From NCBI GenBank assembly GCA_017543285.1, contig JAFYGK010000031.1:1-57947 (forward strand): a stretch of 57,947 nt of DNA, written 5' to 3'. The DNA is from Clostridia bacterium (lineage in GTDB: Bacteria; Bacillota; Clostridia; Oscillospirales; Acutalibacteraceae). Positions 50,611 to 57,947 of the stretch are shown here, piece after piece (position 1 is the stretch's first letter; the number at the start of each line of letters is the position of its first letter). The position numbers and the translations under genes are program-made. The notes under the pieces were generated by a model. The model had not been told where the DNA came from. It did no database searches and saw only the letters and a program-made list of their open reading frames with translations.

Positions 50611-52185
50611 GTGGATGAAGGCGACATCGTCAAGACCGACGGCAAATTCATCTACACGCTGACAGGAGAAACCCTCAGGATCACATCGGCCGACAGCGGC
50701 AAGCTGAAGGTCCTGTCCAGGCTGAACTTCGACAGCGAAAGCTACGGGTATCCCAGCGAAATGTATATCGCGCCCGACCGCGTGGCTATAATCTCAACCT
50801 CCTACGGATTCGTTTACGCTGCGGGCGATGAAGAGGCAGCCGGCGACGACAGCAGGCAGCGTACCTTCATTACGGTCTATGACACGACCGACAAGGAAAA
50901 CCCCTCCCTCATCGGCACGCTTGCGCAGAACGGAACCTTCGTTTCCTCAAGAATGGTTGACGGCTATATCTATATCGTATCCAATTACGACATATACGCC
51001 CAGATAGAAAGAAACAAGCCGGAAACATATGTCCCCTGCTTATATGAAAAGGGCGCCGAGAGAACCGTGGCCGCCGATAAGATCGCTCTTTACGACACGG
51101 TTCAGAATTCTTCATACACGGTCGTCACCTCCGTCAGCATCGAAAATCCCGACGCTCATGCGGGAGAGGCCGCCGTGCTCGGCGGAAACTCCAACATCTA
51201 CTGCGACGGAAAGTCGCTCGTCACCGCCGATACTTCGTATATCTACGAAGAGGGCGAAATAAAGCCCGACGCTTCGGGCAAGAACCGCAAAGTGGACGTC
51301 AGCACACAGAAAACCGTGCTCACAAGATTTGAGCTGAATAACGGCGCGATAGAAAAAAAGGCAAGCAGCACGATACCCGGCGCGCTTCTAAACCAGTTTT
51401 CAATGGACATCTACAACAATGTGCTGCGCATCGTCGCAACAAACTTCATGTCCAAAACGACCACATACACCGACGGCGTGGACACCTACGAATACGAAGA
51501 CAAGCAGAGCAATTCCGTTTACACGCTTGACGAAAACCTCAACATGCTCGGTAAAATCGAAAATATCGCTGAAAATGAATCGGTGCAGTCGGTGCGCTTC
51601 GACGGAAACGTCGGCTACTTTGTAACCTTCCGCCAGGTTGATCCGCTCTTTGCCGTCGATCTGTCCAATCCGTCAAATCCCAGGATCATGAGCGCCCTCA
51701 AGATACCCGGCTTCTCGCAGTATCTGCACAAGTTTGACGAAGGCCTGCTGTTCGGCATTGGCTACGACGCGGATGAGGAAACCGGCTGGACTAACAAGAT
51801 GAAGATGACCATGTTCGACATTTCCGATCCCTTTGACGTCACCGAAAAGCATACCCTCAAGCTGGACATTGACAGCTCGGAGGCAAGCTACAACCACAAG
51901 GCAATACTGATCGACAGGGAAAGGAACCTCATAGCATTTCCGGCGCAGAAGTGGGATGAAAAGGAGGGCAAGGCGTCCTATCTCATCTACGGCTATGATG
52001 AGAACACCGGCTTTTTCGAGAAAAAGGAAGTAAATCTTGACGACGAATGGCTGTACAACAGCCGCGGACTGTTCATAGGCGATTTCTTCTACGTCACATC
52101 GGACAACGGAATCGTATCGTTTGACATGACGGAGTTCGGAAAGATCGACAGCGTAAAGTGGCAGTCCATGAGCCCGGAAAAATAA
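50611..52185 (+). CDS. C-terminal beta-propeller part of the same protein
   Basis: The 524-residue frame starts in the conserved block VDEGDIVKTDGKFIY, typical of bacterial secreted proteins with a C-terminal beta-propeller (the Beta_propel family), and continues to the expected end. Repeats around SNPSNPRIM and KMKMTMFDIS mark the blades. It lacks its own ribosome binding site and signal, so it is the continuation of the gene begun at 49976. Together they would give about 735 residues, normal for the family. Confidence 0.8.
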   Translation: MDEGDIVKTDGKFIYTLTGETLRITSADSGKLKVLSRLNFDSESYGYPSEMYIAPDRVAIISTSYGFVYAAGDEEAAGDDSRQRTFITVYDTTDKENPSLIGTLAQNGTFVSSRMVDGYIYIVSNYDIYAQIERNKPETYVPCLYEKGAERTVAADKIALYDTVQNSSYTVVTSVSIENPDAHAGEAAVLGGNSNIYCDGKSLVTADTSYIYEEGEIKPDASGKNRKVDVSTQKTVLTRFELNNGAIEKKASSTIPGALLNQFSMDIYNNVLRIVATNFMSKTTTYTDGVDTYEYEDKQSNSVYTLDENLNMLGKIENIAENESVQSVRFDGNVGYFVTFRQVDPLFAVDLSNPSNPRIMSALKIPGFSQYLHKFDEGLLFGIGYDADEETGWTNKMKMTMFDISDPFDVTEKHTLKLDIDSSEASYNHKAILIDRERNLIAFPAQKWDEKEGKASYLIYGYDENTGFFEKKEVNLDDEWLYNSRGLFIGDFFYVTSDNGIVSFDMTEFGKIDSVKWQSMSPEK

Positions 52186-52203
52186 ATACCGTAGCCATGC
52201 GTT

Positions 52204-52235
52204 AAAAGGACTCTCCCAAGGGAGAGTCCTTTTTT
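52204..52235. terminator. Bidirectional terminator after the propeller gene
   Basis: A 14-bp stem (52204-52217 with 52220-52233) with a two-base loop has T-runs on both strands. It also serves the M23 peptidase gene on the minus strand. Confidence 0.9.
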
Positions 52236-52301
52236 GTGTGTGATGCAGACAGATAATGAAACGGCGATCGGGGATTTCCCGGTATTCTTTTCCTTAACGT
52301 C

Positions 52302-53102
52302 TTATTTCAATATATCCGAAGCGTCGTCGCAAAGTCTTTTCGCTTCATCCATCCTTCGGCGAAGCTCTTTTACCTCCCCGTCTGCGTCGGGGAGATCTCC
52401 CTCACGCTCGGTGAATTTATCTCCCTCGATGGTTTCGGTGCATATCCATCTGCTGTCGCCGATTTTTCCCCATGCTCCGTTTTTATCGTCCATGTGGATG
52501 GATGTTATCTCCACCCTATCGTCCTTTTTGACCGTGCCGAGGATCTCTGAGTCGGTGGAGGGTTTGTCCCTTATCCTCAGCCCGTTGACAATTATTCTGT
52601 AAAGTCCCGTTTCATAGGTCATATCATATCCCATACCCTTCTGTACCGCCCAATAATATGGGTCGGCGTATTCTCCTTCGACCTTCACGCCGAAATGAAG
52701 ATGGCTGCCGGTGCTGTTTCCCGTACTGCCCTGATATCCGATCAGCTGCCCTGCCTTGATTGTCTGGCCCTTTTTGAGCCTGGAACGCTCCTTCATATGC
52801 ATATACAGAAAAACGTGCAGCTTACCGTCGATCGTTTTGCCTATCGATACATAATTCCCCGCGCCGTTCGATTCATAGGCGTTTACCCTGACAACTCCGT
52901 CGGTGACGCTGTATATCTCCGAACCGTCGCGCCCGACCAGATCCAGCCCGTTGTGGCCCTTGTATGCCGCAGGCGCCCCCGAACCGACCTTATAGTCCAG
53001 CGTAACCGGGTTTACCCTTCCGTATCCCACCATGGCCGGATCAATCAGCGCAGAAACCGTCGCCTCTTTTCTGTGAGGAATTGAAAATACTCTTAAACTC
53101 AT
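52302..53102 (-). CDS. M23 (LytM-type) peptidase with SH3 domain
   Basis: The 266-residue protein has the zinc motif HNGLD (H50, D54), YMHM (H102) and SHLHFG (H134, H136), which is a full LytM active set. A bacterial SH3 domain (about 168-225) and a charged helical tail follow. It should cut peptidoglycan cross-links. No signal peptide is visible, so it may be a remnant endolysin, be exported by another route, or act inside the cell. The start follows CGGAGAAA. Confidence 0.88.
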   Translation of the reverse strand: MSLRVFSIPHRKEATVSALIDPAMVGYGRVNPVTLDYKVGSGAPAAYKGHNGLDLVGRDGSEIYSVTDGVVRVNAYESNGAGNYVSIGKTIDGKLHVFLYMHMKERSRLKKGQTIKAGQLIGYQGSTGNSTGSHLHFGVKVEGEYADPYYWAVQKGMGYDMTYETGLYRIIVNGLRIRDKPSTDSEILGTVKKDDRVEITSIHMDDKNGAWGKIGDSRWICTETIEGDKFTEREGDLPDADGEVKELRRRMDEAKRLCDDASDILK

Positions 53103-53341
53103 ATATATTTCTCCGTTTTATCCGTTTACAGCCGCCCGCTCCCGCAATACGCGGACGGACGGCACCGTGAGCTCTTGCTTTGTTTTTCGCGCACGGCAAA
53201 AGCCTATGCCGTGTAATACATCATATTCATTCCTTGCATAAAATGTTACCGCTCGTTGTCCCGGCGGTTGCGCCTGTCCGATCAGACGGATGACGAAATG
53301 CTCCGGCCCGACAAAATTAATAATATCTTCACACATAAAAC
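53103..53341. other. Divergent intergenic region, no gene
   Basis: The region separates the M23 and zinc-ribbon genes. A minus-strand frame at 53118-53336 lacks a ribosome binding site and any family signal. I see no RNA gene. Confidence 0.45.
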
Positions 53342-53370
53342 TTGCTTAAACATTCCGCAGTTGCTATAAT
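53342..53370 (+). promoter_or_regulatory. Promoter of the zinc-ribbon protein gene
   Basis: TTGCTT at 53342-53347 and TATAAT at 53365-53370 are 17 bases apart. Confidence 0.75.
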
Positions 53371-53423
53371 CTATAAGAAGATGATATTTTTTATCCCATC
53401 AAACAGAAAAGGAAGTTTTTCTT

Positions 53424-53873
53424 TTGAAAAGATGTCCGGCATGCGGCCAGGATAACCCCGACGCCTTCACCCATTGCGAATGGTGCGGACACAGCCTGAA
53501 AACCGCAAAAAGCGTCGATCAGCTCGACAAACCCAAAAAGTCCTCCGCGCCCAGGGCAAGCCGGCGCAGCAGGGCGTTTGACACCCAGAACAAATCGGCA
53601 GGCCCCGCCTCAAGGATATTTTTCGGTTTTGGCGTCCTGCTTCTGATTGCCTGTATAATATTTCTCGCCGTCGTATTCCGCTTTAATTTCATCTGCGTGA
53701 TCCCGGCGTGCGTGCTTATCGTTTTCGCCTATCTGCTCAACCTCTTTCCCAAGCTCTTTCTCGGAAAAAACAGCGAGCCGACACGCGGCAAAAAGGCTTT
53801 GCTTTCCGCGGTCTCACTCGTCTTTGCAGCAGCGGCGATTGCGTTCGTTTATCTTTCGGTGGTCACGGCGTAG
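53424..53873 (+). CDS. Zinc-ribbon membrane protein
   Basis: The 149-residue protein begins MKRCPACGQDNPDAFTHCEW, a four-Cys zinc ribbon, followed by a basic linker and about three membrane helices in the second half. Start is a TTG behind AAAGGAAG. Such proteins are common in Clostridia and their role is unknown. Confidence 0.8.
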   Translation: MKRCPACGQDNPDAFTHCEWCGHSLKTAKSVDQLDKPKKSSAPRASRRSRAFDTQNKSAGPASRIFFGFGVLLLIACIIFLAVVFRFNFICVIPACVLIVFAYLLNLFPKLFLGKNSEPTRGKKALLSAVSLVFAAAAIAFVYLSVVTA

Positions 53874-53971
53874 TAAAAACTGCCGCCCGGCAAAAACCAT
53901 ACGGCGCGGCGGAAAACGATCGCACCCCGGATAACTGCCGCGCAGCTGTGCCATGCGATTCAGCAAGAACT

Positions 53972-53998
53972 GCCCGGAGCCTCGGCTCCGGGCTTTTT
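53972..53998 (+). terminator. Terminator after the zinc-ribbon gene
   Basis: GCCCGGAGC at 53972-53980 pairs with GCTCCGGGC at 53985-53993, followed by TTTTT. Confidence 0.9.
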
Positions 53999-54089
53999 GA
54001 CTGCGTCCCGTTTTTCCGCAGACGCTTTGCCCCGATACCGCCGCTGAATTGCACCTATTATTTTTCGCCAAATTGTTGCCGCCTTTTTA

Positions 54090-54119
54090 TTGACTTTGAC
54101 GCTCATTAGTATATATAAT
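54090..54119 (+). promoter_or_regulatory. Promoter of the DUF975 gene
   Basis: TTGACT at 54090-54095 and TATAAT at 54114-54119 are 18 bases apart, in a strongly AT-rich stretch. Confidence 0.7.
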
Positions 54120-54182
54120 ATAGGTACCATATTGTTATATGAATATGGTTTTGCATTTTTTGAGATGAAAGGGGTAACCACC

Positions 54183-55349
54183 ATGCTTGAAAGGGCAATA
54201 CTGAAGCAGAGAGCCAAAAACATTCTGCAAAACAACATCTTCTCCGAGCGCTGGCTTCGCGGCGTTCTGGTATTTCTCATCTTTGCCGGAATTTCCTACG
54301 GCGTCAGCATAGTAATGTCCATAGTACTCGCTCCGCTGACCCTTGCCGCCAGCTTCGGCGGTGCTATGAGGGCCATGACCGCTTCCAATCCGTTTGCCGT
54401 ATTAGGTCCCATGATCGGGCTTTCCGTCATCATGTTTGTGCTTCAGCTGGCATTGATATTTGCGGCGTTCGTGCTTGTGCTCGATCCGCTTATGATCGGA
54501 ATCACGCGCTATTTCCTCGCAAGACGCGACCCGATGGACAGGGAACATCCGGCTATTTCGCTCATATTCAGTCCGTTCAGAAACGGCCAGTATGTAAAGA
54601 CAATCAAGATCGCCCTGTGGAAGGGACTCTATGTTTTCCCGTGGGCGCTGATTCCTCTTGTGGGAATTGTTTTCGTCGTGATCAAGGAACTGCAGTATTT
54701 CTTTGTGGAATTTCTGGCGGCAGATAATCCCGACATTGATCCCAAGGCAGCCATCAAGAAGAGCGACGACATGACAAACGGCTACAAGGGCGAAATCTTC
54801 GTGCTCATGCTGTCCTTCCTCGGATGGATCCTTCTCGGCATGCTCTGTCTCGGCTTCGGCGTCCTCTTTGTCGAGCCCTATGTCTATGCGACATATGCTG
54901 AGCTTTACGACAACATGAAAAAACTCTCCATTTCCAAGGGGATAATTACTCCCGAGGATATAGGTTTTAAGGTAAACGGCGATCCGAGCGATCCCTACTG
55001 GAAAAAGCTCAACCTCAACGACGATTATATCAGAAACACGGTTTACACAAAGACCGACTACACTCCCAGGTATACATATCAGCAGCCGCAGCAGCCGCCT
55101 TACGGTCAGCAGCCGCAGCAGCCGCCTTACGGTCAGCAGCCTCCGCAGCAACCTCCGTTCAACGGCCGGTATCAGCCGCAGCAGCCGCCTTACGGTCAGC
55201 AGCCTCCGCAGCAGCCGCCTTACGGTCAGCAGCCTCCGCAGCAGCCGCCTTACGGTCAGCAGCCTCCGCAGCAGTCGCCTTACAGTCAGCAGCCTCCGCA
55301 GCAGCCGCAGAACAACGCAGACGGCGCTCAGAACAACCAGAATCAGTAG
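54183..55349 (+). CDS. DUF975 membrane protein with Pro/Gln-rich repeat tail
   Basis: The 388-residue protein, started at 54183 behind AAAGGGG, has a DUF975-type membrane domain of about six helices over 1-240. The last 90 residues, from about 295, are copies of a PPYGQQPPQQ-type unit, ending in an Asn/Gln-rich tail. The tail is probably disordered and may serve as a spacer or assembly segment. Function unknown. Confidence 0.85.
   Translation: MLERAILKQRAKNILQNNIFSERWLRGVLVFLIFAGISYGVSIVMSIVLAPLTLAASFGGAMRAMTASNPFAVLGPMIGLSVIMFVLQLALIFAAFVLVLDPLMIGITRYFLARRDPMDREHPAISLIFSPFRNGQYVKTIKIALWKGLYVFPWALIPLVGIVFVVIKELQYFFVEFLAADNPDIDPKAAIKKSDDMTNGYKGEIFVLMLSFLGWILLGMLCLGFGVLFVEPYVYATYAELYDNMKKLSISKGIITPEDIGFKVNGDPSDPYWKKLNLNDDYIRNTVYTKTDYTPRYTYQQPQQPPYGQQPQQPPYGQQPPQQPPFNGRYQPQQPPYGQQPPQQPPYGQQPPQQPPYGQQPPQQSPYSQQPPQQPQNNADGAQNNQNQ
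55081..55305 (+). repeat. Coding tandem repeat, PPYGQQPPQQ type
   Basis: Units of about 30 bases repeat within the DUF975 gene with few mismatches; one copy differs (FNGRYQ) and the last is degenerate (SPYS). They can expand or shrink by slippage, so copy number may vary between strains or be wrong in the assembly. Confidence 0.8.
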
Positions 55350-55353
55350 GATC

Positions 55354-55381
55354 AAAACCCGCTCGGCCGAGCGGGTTTTTT
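55354..55381 (+). terminator. Terminator after the DUF975 gene
   Basis: The perfect 13-bp stem 55354-55366/55367-55379 reads AAAACCCGCTCGG against CCGAGCGGGTTTT and ends in T. Confidence 0.9.
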
Positions 55382-55395
55382 AATGCGAAAAGAAA

Positions 55396-55450
55396 CCGCG
55401 CGGCAGATTTCTTCAGATATCGCCGTGCGGTCTTTTCTTTTCTCTGAAAG
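55396..55450 (+). terminator. Second possible terminator or leader hairpin
   Basis: CCGCGCGGC at 55396-55404 pairs with GCCGTGCGG at 55432-55440, followed by a U-rich stretch. It lies between the first terminator and the thymidylate kinase gene. Confidence 0.5.
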
Positions 55451-55502
55451 TGTATTATAATATTAATAATATAATCATAACCGTAAGCAGGAGGCCTGTA
55501 AT

Positions 55503-56132
55503 ATGACTCCGAAATTTATCGTATTTGAAGGAATCGACGGCTGCGGCAAGGGTACTCAGGTAGAGCTTTTCTGCAACCGGCTGCGGCAGAACAACATCGA
55601 CGTCGCGCGAACCGCCGAGCCTACATTTTCCTGTGTCGGCGGTATGATACGCGACTGTCTTTCAGGCAAGACCTCCGTCAGTCCCGAGGAGCTGGCGGCT
55701 CTGTTTCTTGCCGACAGGATACACCACAACGCAAGTCCCTTTGACGGAATAGAAAAACTGCTGAGCGATGGAAAAACCGTCGTGTGCGACAGATACTACT
55801 ATTCCTCCATAGCGTATCAGGGTCTGGAATGCCCCATTAACTGGGTGGCCGATATGAACCTTTCCTGCCGCGGCATAAGAAAGCCCGACCTTTGTATTTT
55901 CCTCGATCTGTCTCCTGAGGAAAGCCTTGACAGGATGAAGAATTCCGGCAAGGCCCTGGACTCAATGGAGAGCGATCTCGAAAAAAGCGCCGCCATAAGA
56001 AAGCGCTTTTTCGACTGCTTTGATATTGTGCGGCAGACCGACAACGTCGTTGTTGTCGACGCATCCGGCACGGCAAGAGAGGTCTCCGAACGGATATGGG
56101 AAAGGGTCGGCTCCATGTTCAATCCGCTGTAA
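55503..56132 (+). CDS. tmk: Thymidylate kinase
   Basis: The 209-residue protein has the P-loop EGIDGCGKGTQ, the DRYYYSSIAYQG motif and a C-terminal lid region, matching dTMP kinase. It phosphorylates dTMP to dTDP. In many Clostridia such kinase genes are near the cyclase-type gene that follows here. AGGAGG precedes the ATG. The P-loop and DRY motifs are intact, and the length is standard. Confidence 0.93.
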   Translation: MTPKFIVFEGIDGCGKGTQVELFCNRLRQNNIDVARTAEPTFSCVGGMIRDCLSGKTSVSPEELAALFLADRIHHNASPFDGIEKLLSDGKTVVCDRYYYSSIAYQGLECPINWVADMNLSCRGIRKPDLCIFLDLSPEESLDRMKNSGKALDSMESDLEKSAAIRKRFFDCFDIVRQTDNVVVVDASGTAREVSERIWERVGSMFNPL

Positions 56133-56260
56133 TACCGTCAGAAACGCGTATGCGCCGTATACAAACGGACAAAATATGACGGGAATAAAAAATCCGGCCC
56201 GGTCTTCGCTTGCCGGCGGCTCAAACCCCGCCGCGCGGCATTCCCTGAAAGGAAAGCAAA

Positions 56261-56884
56261 ATGATCATATACGACATATCCAAAAATATAGATGGGTGCG
56301 AGGTTTATCCGGGCGATCCCATGCCAACGATCCACAGAATGCAAAGCCTTTCAAAAGGCGATTCCTGCAATCTCAGCGGCATTTCCATGTGCCTTCACAC
56401 CGGTACCCATATCGACGCGCCGAGTCATTTTCTTGACGGCGGAGGAACCATCGGAGATGCGGGCGTGGAGCCCTTCATCGGCGAATGCCACGTCATCCCG
56501 GTCGCGCATAACATCACCGGGCTTTTTATCGAAAACACCGTTACGGAAAACATGCACAAGGTGCTTTTTAAGACCGGGGGCAAATTCTATCTTGACAAAT
56601 CGGGCGCAAACGCCCTGATCGAGACAAACGTCAAGCTGGTCGGCATCGACGCGCTGTCGGTTTCGTCCGGCTACGACGAAGCGTCGACCCACAGGATACT
56701 TTTGCAGAACGGTATTTATATACTTGAAGGATTAAATCTTTCCGAAATTACTGGACGTAAATATTTTTTGTTCGCCGCGCCCATAAATACCGGCAGCACC
56801 GACGGAGCGCCCTGCCGCGCCGTACTTTTACAGAAGGACGACGGAATTGTTCCGCTGCCTGTTTTCGGCAAAAGAAGAGACTGA
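56261..56884 (+). CDS. Cyclase-family metal-dependent hydrolase (KynB-like)
   Basis: The 207-residue protein carries the HTGTHIDAPSHF metal motif of the cyclase/arylformamidase family, and GYDEAST and GRKYFLFAAP segments. Family members hydrolyse N-formylkynurenine or open lactone-like rings; the true substrate is unknown. No other kynurenine gene is in the window. AAAGGAAAG precedes the ATG. Confidence 0.85.
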   Translation: MIIYDISKNIDGCEVYPGDPMPTIHRMQSLSKGDSCNLSGISMCLHTGTHIDAPSHFLDGGGTIGDAGVEPFIGECHVIPVAHNITGLFIENTVTENMHKVLFKTGGKFYLDKSGANALIETNVKLVGIDALSVSSGYDEASTHRILLQNGIYILEGLNLSEITGRKYFLFAAPINTGSTDGAPCRAVLLQKDDGIVPLPVFGKRRD

Positions 56885-57008
56885 TTTTCTCCCGAGTCCC
56901 GCAGATTAAGGGGCAAAAGCGCAGATCCGAAGCGCGGTCTTTTCCCGCCGTGCATCCGTGCAAAAAATCGCTCTGATACAATTAATCATCATCAAAGGAA
57001 GCGGAGCC

Positions 57009-57629
57009 ATGCAATACCGCACTATAGCCCTCGACGGCTGCGATCGCTTCACCGAAAAACGCTCGGTTTTCATCGGTTATGCAAAGCCGGTCGCCACCGA
57101 GCAGCAGGCTGTCGATTTCATTAATTCAATAAGGCAGAAGCACTGGGACGCGACCCACAACTGCTACGCCTATGTCATAAGGGAGAACCAGATACGCCGT
57201 TACAGCGACGACGGCGAGCCTTCGGGTACGGCAGGCGTACCCATGCTGGAGGTGCTGATGGGCGAGGAACTGTGGGATGTATGCGTCGTTGCGACGAGAT
57301 ATTTCGGCGGGACCCTTCTGGGCACCGGCGGCCTTGTGCGCGCATATTCAAAAACGGCCCGCATCGCGATAGACAGCGCACAGATGGTTACATATACGCT
57401 TTGCTCAGTCGGACAGATCGGGTGCAGCTATACGGCGTACGGCAGGGTGAACGCCCTTGTCATGCAGCACGGAGGCATGGTGGACGACACCGCTTTTACC
57501 GACAGTGTCACGCTGAAAATAAGTATTCCTCCGGAGAATATAGGCGCGCTCAACGCCGATATTTCCGAGGCAACGGCGGGACAAAGCCGTTTTGAGGCGC
57601 AAAACGAGCGTTTTGTGATTTTGGGGTAA
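57009..57629 (+). CDS. yigZ: YigZ/IMPACT family protein (UPF0029)
   Basis: The 206-residue protein shows the hallmark blocks RSVFIGYA, HWDATHNCYAYVI, SDDGEPSGTAG and ATRYFGGTLLGTGGLVRAYS, followed by the C-terminal ferredoxin-like domain. It is a conserved protein of uncertain role, possibly nucleotide or translation related. The ATG at 57009 follows GGAAGCGGAG; an upstream frame is rejected. Confidence 0.92.
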   Translation: MQYRTIALDGCDRFTEKRSVFIGYAKPVATEQQAVDFINSIRQKHWDATHNCYAYVIRENQIRRYSDDGEPSGTAGVPMLEVLMGEELWDVCVVATRYFGGTLLGTGGLVRAYSKTARIAIDSAQMVTYTLCSVGQIGCSYTAYGRVNALVMQHGGMVDDTAFTDSVTLKISIPPENIGALNADISEATAGQSRFEAQNERFVILG

Positions 57630-57757
57630 AAATGCCTCATGCCTTTGGCTGCGCGTATTTTTCATACGGTTATACGAATGTGCATGTATTTTTGGGATCG
57701 CGTCTGTCTCATTGAATTTATGTGATGTTATTTCTCATAAAAAATTGAAAAAAGTGC

Positions 57758-57786
57758 TTGCATTTTAGAATTGACCGTGCTATAAT
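57758..57786 (+). promoter_or_regulatory. Promoter of the 5S rRNA gene
   Basis: TTGCAT at 57758-57763 and TATAAT at 57781-57786 are 17 bases apart, about 45 bases before the 5S sequence. Confidence 0.85.
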
Positions 57787-57829
57787 ATACAAGTCGTCAG
57801 GAAAGACGGCACAATAGAAAGAGATACAG

Positions 57830-57945
<116 letters not shown>

Positions 57946-57947
57946 TC

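Noticed and set aside
53118..53336. Minus-strand open frame, 72 codons
   Set aside because: No ribosome binding site, no domain and adjacent to a divergent promoter.
55081..55305. Regular repeats resembling a CRISPR array
   Set aside because: The units are contiguous, about 30 bases, in frame and encode a Pro/Gln tail; there are no unique spacers and no cas genes.
54402..55355. Minus-strand open frame with Leu/Arg repeats
   Set aside because: It is the antisense reading of the PPYGQQPPQQ-type repeats of the DUF975 gene.

Overview
This window looks like the chromosome of an anaerobic Gram-positive bacterium of the Clostridia (Bacillota), plausibly an uncultured gut Oscillospirales- or Christensenellales-like lineage. 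The evidence is AGGAGG-type ribosome binding sites before most genes, housekeeping promoters of the TTGACA-17-TATAAT type, a CIRCE element, a tryptophan T-box leader, Rho-independent terminators, ferredoxin-dependent indolepyruvate oxidoreductase, a fused FeoAB, and proteins typical of Clostridia (DUF1836, DUF975, YolD-like). By eye the base composition is slightly above half G+C. No integrase, transposase, CRISPR array or tRNA gene was seen.

Layout. 0-2.9 kb: two tandem small lipoprotein genes behind a promoter with a twin palindromic operator, then an XRE repressor / ImmA metallopeptidase pair facing an 81-residue protein across an array of operators. 3-4.7 kb: secreted M28 aminopeptidase. 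5-7.7 kb: hsp20 and htpG under CIRCE. 7.8-10.9 kb: FeoAB, a Cys-rich Feo accessory protein, and a decayed inverted copy of the ImmA gene. 10.9-14.1 kb: a frameshifted lipoprotein with the same twin operator as the left-end genes, then Y-family polymerase, acetyltransferase and YolD-like genes in one unit. 14.3-17.2 kb: FucO-like alcohol dehydrogenase, a metallo-beta-lactamase-fold hydrolase and a flavodoxin. 17.4-21.1 kb: a five-gene unit of an anti-sigma-type ATPase, a STAS protein, a small alarmone-hydrolase-like HD protein, a STAS-kinase fusion and a YdcF membrane protein. 21.3-22.2 kb: MscS channel. 22.6-28.3 kb: fructose PTS operon ending with ptsH and ptsI. 28.5-32.2 kb: iorA-iorB-paaK. 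32.3-37.3 kb: Trp T-box, trpB and a complete ECF transporter. 37.4-41.1 kb: two membrane sensors and a NarL-type regulator. 41.2-47.3 kb: polyamine operon speA-speE-speB-carboxyspermidine dehydrogenase-nspC behind a leader of about 400 nt that ends in a terminator. 47.5-57.6 kb: DUF1836 regulator, SPFH protein, ECF sigma factor with a (frameshifted) membrane beta-propeller partner, M23 peptidase, zinc-ribbon and DUF975 membrane proteins, thymidylate kinase, cyclase-family hydrolase and YigZ. The right end holds a 5S rRNA gene with its own promoter.

How the genes fit together. The Trp T-box, trpB and the ECF transporter probably form a tryptophan/indole acquisition unit; next to it IorAB and PaaK catabolise aryl-pyruvates to aryl-acetyl-CoA or aryl-acetates. 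The polyamine operon holds two alternative routes to spermidine, but no AdoMet decarboxylase gene is present. The most interesting unexplained signals are the structured leader before speA, the partner-switching/alarmone operon, the twin palindromic operator shared by two lipoprotein loci, the decayed ImmA copy joined to the end of the Feo accessory gene, and two genes that each lack a single A in an A-run. No computation was run; all calls come from reading the sequence.
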